Source: Lachnospiraceae bacterium (GTDB lineage: Bacteria; Bacillota; Clostridia; Lachnospirales; Lachnospiraceae). From it: DNA of 64,000 nt. A program made the position numbers and the translations under genes. The notes under the pieces are model-generated. The model was not told where the DNA came from. It saw only the letters and a program-made list of their open reading frames with translations, and ran no database searches. This document shows, in pieces, positions 60,414 through 64,000 of this stretch. Each line of letters begins with the position of its first letter. The stretch's first letter is position 1. The DNA lies in the NCBI GenBank assembly GCA_017387565.1, contig JAFOEY010000025.1:1-64000 (forward strand), given 5' to 3'.

Positions 60414-60486
60414 CAAAAAATTTAAACTTCACTCTCTTTCAATCTACTCGGGATGTTCTCAGTTTCGTTCTAACTCAATTCATTCA

Positions 60487-61365
60487 CTATAACTTTTTCT
60501 TCTCTACGGGAATCTGTATTTCCGTAAGCCATTCATTTTCTGTATCTTTATTCCATATCCCATCAATATAAGATTCTCTGATATTTCCGCAAATCTCATA
60601 TCCGTTTTCTTCAATATATTGAAGTAGCATTGTATAAGATTTATGCAAGGTGCTATAAGAGCCTTTATGAAAAATACATGCTGCCATAGGTACTTTGGGA
60701 AATACCTTAAATACAATATCACCGGAATCTTGTTTTTTCTCTGTGACTGCCTCACAAATTTCTACCAATATATCCTCATCTTTATATCCCGGCTCCAGAT
60801 AGTGTGTAAAGCAGTACTCCGGCAGAGCGCACTGACAGTCCAGATTTTCCATCTGTGCTCCCATCTGTGGCATAAGTTCAAACAGCGCATCGTATGACTT
60901 AATTCTTTGCTCCATAGTACAGACAATGACTTTTGGTATTTCTTTGATAAGAACCGGAGCAATTAGATGCTCACTACCTTTTGCAAGATAGCATTCCACC
61001 TGTGCAAGCCTCGCAGTCAGCACGGCCATCTCTTCTAAGATTTCCTGCTTTTTTGAAAGAAGCAGAGATCTTTCCTCTGCTCCATTCATCATTTTTCGAA
61101 TATCATCTATGGAAAATCCCATATTTTTCAATGCTATAATTCTCTGTAACTGTGCCATCTGACCTGCTTTATAATAGCGGTAACCGTTTTCTTCATCCAC
61201 ATATACCGGAATTAACAGTTTCTGCTCATCGTAATAGCGAAGGGTCTTAATCGTGACGCGGTTCATACTGGCAAACATACCTATCTTATACAAATTCTCT
61301 TTTTCTTTTTTCTCGAAAGCTGGATGATACTGATTCATTTTCATTTCTATCAAATTTTCCTCCAT
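60487..61365 (-). CDS. MerR-family regulator with GyrI-like effector domain
   Basis: The 292 residues have an N-terminal MerR HTH (Y-K-I-G-M-F-A-S, then T-L-R-Y-Y-D-E-Q-K-L-L and N-G-Y-R-Y-Y) at about 26-95. A dimerisation helix follows to 140. The C-terminal GyrI/SOUL-like ligand domain ends W-L-T-E-I-Q-I-P-V. BmrR-like members sense drugs and activate exporters. The start is uncertain: ATGs at 61365, 61344 and 61338 are in frame, and GGAGG overlaps the first. It lies just upstream of the TetR-ABC set on the same strand. Confidence 0.88.
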   Translation of the reverse strand: MEENLIEMKMNQYHPAFEKKEKENLYKIGMFASMNRVTIKTLRYYDEQKLLIPVYVDEENGYRYYKAGQMAQLQRIIALKNMGFSIDDIRKMMNGAEERSLLLSKKQEILEEMAVLTARLAQVECYLAKGSEHLIAPVLIKEIPKVIVCTMEQRIKSYDALFELMPQMGAQMENLDCQCALPEYCFTHYLEPGYKDEDILVEICEAVTEKKQDSGDIVFKVFPKVPMAACIFHKGSYSTLHKSYTMLLQYIEENGYEICGNIRESYIDGIWNKDTENEWLTEIQIPVEKKKL

Positions 61366-61408
61366 TCCGGACTATTCCAAATAAATAGCCTCCTTTTTTC
61401 ATACGGCT

Positions 61409-61439
61409 ATGCTATAACCTCCCCTAAGGAACGAGTCAA
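61409..61439 (-). promoter_or_regulatory. MerR-type promoter with 19-base spacer
   Basis: Minus strand TTGACT and TAGCAT are separated by 19 bases that contain CCTTAGGGGAGG. Overlong spacers with a central dyad are the MerR activation pattern. An alternative TATAGC at 17 bases overlaps. Confidence 0.5.
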
Positions 61440-61454
61440 GAAAAAAAATAAACA

Positions 61455-61498
61455 CAAAAAAGACCGCCCTCGTCTAGTAAACTATGGCAGTCTTTTTT
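61455..61498. terminator. Bidirectional terminator-like hairpin
   Basis: AAAAAAGAC-GCC and GGC-GTCTTTTTT arms with an 18-base loop. The rest of 61499-61704 holds a weak AATATCAG/CTGATATT pair and no clear gene. Confidence 0.65.
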
Positions 61499-61704
61499 GA
61501 CTTAAAATAATATCAGGCTAACCGTCTATCGGTAGCACTTTACTGATATTATACTAACATCTGACCATCTCTATGTCAAACAAATTGACATTATATTCTA
61601 TTCTATTGGCAACGTTCTTTCTGCAATAAATGAATTGCCAATTCCTCTGCAGATGCTGCAAGTGCCAAAATGCATAACGTCCAACTATATATATCGATAA
61701 CAGA

Positions 61705-61908
61705 ATGCTGAGTGTTGCACTAATTCTTTTGATTGCAGCAGGTGTAGATACAACAATTCAATCAATAAAAGAAGATTGGAAAGAAGGGTTTAAGGTATCA
61801 GCGATAGGACGTGTGATTGGTTTATTATTAAATTGTTTTGCAGCGGTCTTGTATGTATTTAATGTGTTATCAAGTCTTTTAAGCATATTCGGTGTGTTAA
61901 CTAAATAG
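61705..61908 (+). CDS. Small two-helix membrane protein
   Basis: The 67 residues hold hydrophobic segments at about 2-14 and 36-64 around a charged loop (I-K-E-D-W-K-E-G-F-K). No good ribosome site precedes the ATG, so the gene may start further upstream or be a remnant. No family was assigned. Confidence 0.4.
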   Translation: MLSVALILLIAAGVDTTIQSIKEDWKEGFKVSAIGRVIGLLLNCFAAVLYVFNVLSSLLSIFGVLTK

Positions 61909-61975
61909 TTTTATTTATATTAATGAGATGGTTTTGTAAAATTGTCTAGGCAAATAATGGCATATTTTTATATAT

Positions 61976-61998
61976 TTGTATTGTAAAATGCAATACAA
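61976..61998. promoter_or_regulatory. Operator dyad of the RelBE-type module
   Basis: TTGTATTG, seven bases, CAATACAA: perfect eight-base arms overlapping the -35 box of the promoter at 61981-62009. Confidence 0.65.
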
Positions 61999-62009
61999 CG
62001 TGGTACACT
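61981..62009 (+). promoter_or_regulatory. Predicted promoter of the RelBE-type module
   Basis: TTGTAA, 17 bases, TACACT, 25 bases before the antitoxin start. Confidence 0.55.
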
Positions 62010-62033
62010 ATCCTTTGAAAGGTGGTGTTTGTT

Positions 62034-62339
62034 ATGGCAGCAAAAACAGCAAATGTTACAGCGAGAATACAACCAGATATTAAAGAATCAGCAGAAGCAA
62101 TTTTGGAAAAGCTTGGCATACCTGTTTCGGTATTTATTGATATGACATATAGACAAGTAATTGCAACGAATGGTGTGCCATTTGAGTTAAAAACATCAAA
62201 TGCCCCATTATCTAGAGAATCTATGACAAATACAAGATTTGATGAAATTATGGAAATAGGCCTTGTACAGGCTAAAGCAGACGAAGCAGAAGCTACGAAC
62301 GAAGTATTTGCAGATTTACGAAAGAGAGTTAATCATTGA
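62034..62339 (+). CDS. RelB/DinJ-family antitoxin
   Basis: 101 residues from the ATG at 62034, with AAGGTGG upstream. The ribbon-helix-helix start A-N-V-T-A-R-I-Q-P-D-I-K-E-S-A-E-A-I-L-E is the DinJ pattern, followed by V-F-I-D-M-T-Y-R-Q and G-V-P-F-E-L. The C-terminal part is the toxin-binding tail. It overlaps the toxin gene by four bases. Confidence 0.9.
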   Translation: MAAKTANVTARIQPDIKESAEAILEKLGIPVSVFIDMTYRQVIATNGVPFELKTSNAPLSRESMTNTRFDEIMEIGLVQAKADEAEATNEVFADLRKRVNH

Positions 62340-62677
62340 AAGAAATTTATGATGTAAAAATCACGAAACAAGCCAAAGAACAGATGGCTCAGATTGTAGA
62401 TTATATTTCAAATGAGTTATTTGCTCCTAAAGCTGCAATTAATTTATTAGATAAGCTTGAAAGTAGTATTATGGCGCTATCTAATTTTCCAGAACGTTAT
62501 CAGCTTATTGATGAGGAGCCTTGGCGAAGTGAGGGCATACGAAAGATAGTTGTTAATAATTTTTTAGTATATTATTGGATAAATATTCCTGATAAAAAAG
62601 TTCAGGTAACGGCTGTAATATATGAAAAAAGAGAGCAATTAAAACAATTGATGCTTATGAATGCGGATGAACAATAA
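62336..62677 (+). CDS. RelE/ParE-superfamily toxin
   Basis: The 113 residues start at TTG, overlapping the antitoxin stop as TTGA. The RelE/ParE fold is clear: V-K-I-T-K-Q-A-K-E-Q-M-A-Q-I-V-D-Y-I at the front, L-S-N-F-P-E-R-Y in the middle, then I-R-K-I-V-V-N-N-F-L-V-Y-Y-W-I, and Y-E-K-R-E near the end. Whether it cleaves mRNA (RelE/YafQ) or poisons gyrase (ParE) is not decided. Confidence 0.9.
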   Translation: MKEIYDVKITKQAKEQMAQIVDYISNELFAPKAAINLLDKLESSIMALSNFPERYQLIDEEPWRSEGIRKIVVNNFLVYYWINIPDKKVQVTAVIYEKREQLKQLMLMNADEQ

Positions 62678-62724
62678 GAAGATGGGCAGTGTATACGGAA
62701 CCAATTATCTTTCCTTTTTCATCC

Positions 62725-62776
62725 AGAGGGTGTGATTTTCCGATTGTTAGATGCCCTCTAGTACTACAAAGGAGGG
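62725..62776 (+). promoter_or_regulatory. Leader structure able to hide the ribosome site of the type I toxin
   Basis: AGAGGG (62725) can pair with CCCTCT (62754-62759). The same CCCTC can instead pair with GAGGG of the ribosome site (62772-62776). Mutually exclusive hairpins of this sort hold back translation in known type I toxins. Confidence 0.45.
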
Positions 62777-62785
62777 TGATGCCCT

Positions 62786-62872
62786 ATGAACACAATAGAA
62801 GTGCTTACTTTGTTGCTAGTAATATTTGCGGCTCTGTCATACATAGACAATCATAACAACAAAAAGAAATAA
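62786..62872 (+). CDS. Type I toxin, holin-like (TxpA/BsrG-like) 28-residue peptide
   Basis: M-N-T-I-E-V-L-T-L-L-L-V-I-F-A-A-L-S-Y-I-D-N-H-N-N, then three Lys. One membrane helix at about 6-20 and a polar, basic tail match the 'putative holin-like toxin' family of Firmicutes type I modules, including the N-terminal E-x-L-T-L pattern and the I-D-N end of the helix. GGAGGG lies ten bases upstream. The stop codon lies in the stem of the hairpin that follows. An opposing promoter at 62966-62994 would give an antisense RNA over its 3' end. Confidence 0.75.
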   Translation: MNTIEVLTLLLVIFAALSYIDNHNNKKK

Positions 62873-62966
62873 GTACCCGACCACTGCTCAAAGTTTTGGG
62901 TACTTATTTCTTAAGATTCAAATACTGAGGGCAAATCGGAAACATATCCGATTGCCTTTGAGCAGA
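62860..62966 (-). ncRNA. Probable antisense RNA antitoxin (RatA/SR-type)
   Basis: A minus-strand transcript starting near 62960 would form the 62930-62956 hairpin. It would end at the AAATAAGTACCC/GGGTACTTATTT hairpin (62867-62909), which on this strand is followed by CTTTTTG. It would overlap the last codons and the 3' region of the toxin mRNA, the arrangement of TxpA/RatA and BsrE/SR5. Confidence 0.55.
62867..62909. terminator. Strong hairpin shared by toxin mRNA and antisense RNA
   Basis: Perfect 12-base arms AAATAAGTACCC and GGGTACTTATTT with a 19-base loop. T-rich sequence follows on the minus strand. Confidence 0.75.
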
Positions 62967-62994
62967 TTATATACTAGAGTGGCTGAGAAATCAA
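62966..62994 (-). promoter_or_regulatory. Predicted promoter of the antisense RNA
   Basis: Minus strand TTGATT, 17 bases, TATAAT. Confidence 0.65.
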
Positions 62995-63008
62995 CCACTC
63001 TTTTTATT
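62976..63008 (+). terminator. Terminator downstream of the type I module
   Basis: AGAGTGG and CCACTCT arms with a 12-base loop, followed by TTTTTATT on the plus strand. It likely ends the toxin mRNA and overlaps the antisense promoter. Confidence 0.75.
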
Positions 63009-63088
63009 CGTATTGTCTGTTGTAAGTGGAACTTTTCAATATCGGTCTTCTCGTATCTTTCCAATAACAGCACTTAAGATTGCCGTTT

Positions 63089-63637
63089 TCATTTCTTCTC
63101 CCACTTTTTAATCTGTTCTTTCGCCTCTTTACACCACTCAAGATAAGCCTCATATGTTTTAATACCAAACCGAACCGTTAAATAATAATACTTATGCGTA
63201 TCGTTCTCCAAGTGCTGCATCAGATTTTCTGCAAACATATTTAACACGACCAATTCATTCATGCACTTTTCCTCAAAGCGTTCAATGTGCTCCTTTGCTC
63301 CCTCAAAGCCATTCTCATTTCCAAAGAAAAGTTTTAAAAGTGTCTCATATCGAAGTTCATCTTTTTCCGCAGGTTTTCTCAACCACTCTTTTAATGTCTC
63401 TTTTCCATATTCTGTAATAGAATAAGAAATCTTCTCCCGCCCATTGCAACTGGTGTCCTCCTTGGTCACTTTGCCTTCCGTTTCAAGCTGGTTTAACGTC
63501 GGATATATGCTTCCGTAGCTACCGCCCCAGAAAAAACGGAGTGTCGTATCAAGCCTTTTTTTCATTTCATATCCGGTCATAGGCTCATGACTTAACAAAC
63601 CCAATAAAACATAATCCATCTTCTTTGTATTTGCCAT
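63089..63637 (-). CDS. PadR-family transcriptional regulator
   Basis: 182 residues from the ATG at 63637, with AAAAGGAG eleven bases upstream; longer in-frame starts overlap the previous gene. The winged helix reads D-Y-V-L-L-G-L-L-S-H-E-P-M-T-G-Y-E-M-K-K, then F-W-G-G-S-Y-G-S-I-Y-P-T-L and I-T-E-Y-G-K-E-T-L. The C-terminal helical domain of about 80 residues is the PadR subfamily-1/2 'Vir_act' type. It follows the 4Fe-4S gene closely and may repress it. Confidence 0.9.
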   Translation of the reverse strand: MANTKKMDYVLLGLLSHEPMTGYEMKKRLDTTLRFFWGGSYGSIYPTLNQLETEGKVTKEDTSCNGREKISYSITEYGKETLKEWLRKPAEKDELRYETLLKLFFGNENGFEGAKEHIERFEEKCMNELVVLNMFAENLMQHLENDTHKYYYLTVRFGIKTYEAYLEWCKEAKEQIKKWEKK

Positions 63638-63641
63638 TCTT

Positions 63642-64000
63642 CTATCTTCTCCTTTTAAATCCATAAGATAACGCCTTTTTCGGGCAATGATCCACACATG
63701 CACCGCATTGAATACATTCCGCACCAAAATCACGATGATCCTTAACGAATTCTGCCACGTTTAATCCCATCGGACATGTCTGATTACATTTTTTACAGGA
63801 AATACATTTCTCTTTCTCGGACGCAATATGTATTCCCGGTAAATGCAGCAAATGTCTGATTTTGGTTCCTATGACCATAAATGGTGCCATCCAGCAAAAA
63901 TAGTGACAAAATACTCTTTTCCCAAAAAGTACTGCCGGTATTAGTATTAAAAAAATCACTCCATAGTAAATCACATAACTGTATATTTCAGAAATGGATA
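63642..64000 (-). CDS. 4Fe-4S membrane-linked ferredoxin-type protein (cut by window edge)
   Basis: The frame is open through base 64000, so the N-terminus is missing. The visible part has a membrane segment (Y-G-V-I-F-L-I-L-I-P-A-V-L), the C-H-Y-F-C-W-M-A-P-F motif of NapH/YccM-type polyferredoxins, then two 4Fe-4S sets, C-I-S-C-K-K-C-N-Q-T-C-P and C-I-Q-C-G-A-C-V-D-H-C-P. A role in membrane electron transfer is likely; the partner is unknown. Its stop is four bases before the PadR start. Confidence 0.85.
   Translation of the reverse strand, partial: SISEIYSYVIYYGVIFLILIPAVLFGKRVFCHYFCWMAPFMVIGTKIRHLLHLPGIHIASEKEKCISCKKCNQTCPMGLNVAEFVKDHRDFGAECIQCGACVDHCPKKALSYGFKRRR

Noticed and set aside
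61499-61600. tRNA or small structured RNA near 61.5 kb
   Set aside because: A weak long-range pairing only; no cloverleaf, no TTCGA-type loop.

Overview
The window looks like chromosomal DNA of a low-GC, endospore-forming Clostridia, most likely a member of the Lachnospiraceae. Reasons: sporulation genes (spoIIID, a spoIIQ-like gene, spoVG, a SPOCS-LysM protein), a class 1B pyrimidine pathway (pyrK-pyrD), the glgC-glgD pair, a GntR gene next to ispE, strong AGGAGG-type ribosome sites with occasional GTG/TTG starts, and many LytTR/DUF3021 and TetR/ABC accessory sets. The assignment is inferred from gene content; no rRNA or tRNA gene was seen.

Layout. 1-2.3 kb is the scarred end of an integrated island next to the 3' end of guaA: the tail of a recombinase, an orphan AAA15/RloA-like ATPase and a decapitated XRE regulator. 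2.3-7.4 kb holds guaA and the K+ uptake pair trkA-trkH. 7.5-11.8 kb holds spoIIID, a NlpC/P60 cell-wall hydrolase, a secreted trigger-factor-like foldase and small conserved proteins. 11.9-25.9 kb is a housekeeping block: GntR regulator, ispE, SPOCS-LysM, pyrC-pyrK-pyrD, plsC, and a GH9-like/ddl/murF operon followed by spoIIQ-like. 25.9-30.9 kb holds a calcium-loop protein, an RsmJ-like methyltransferase, an ArsC/Spx-like protein, LytTR-DUF3021 and a CmpB-type membrane protein. 30.9-44.2 kb is core DNA metabolism and wall/glycogen synthesis: mfd, alkD-like, pth, spoVG, glgCD, murC, dnaB/dnaD-like, dnaI-like and prs.

44.2-64 kb is accessory: CPBP protease, a second LytTR set, a PEP-utilising phosphotransferase with TetR, a FIST protein with a soluble chemoreceptor, an alpha/beta hydrolase, a MazEF module inside a graveyard of immunity-like fragments, a TrmH methyltransferase, an ABC exporter with TetR and MerR, a RelBE-type module, a type I toxin with a probable antisense RNA that conventional gene finding would miss, a PadR regulator and a 4Fe-4S protein cut by the window edge.

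The least explained signals are non-coding. (i) Two families of dispersed palindromic repeats lie between genes; family B has three copies, two placed directly after stop codons like terminators, and one copy sits at the tip of a 216-bp nested palindrome. (ii) Four short tandem arrays, each with its own 15-22 bp unit, fill spacers between same-strand genes; two of them include the stop codon of the upstream gene. (iii) Five DnaA-box-like sites lie upstream of the helicase-loading genes. (iv) A G-depleted leader precedes trkA. Positions of promoters and operators were read by eye from -35/-10 and dyad patterns and are predictions.
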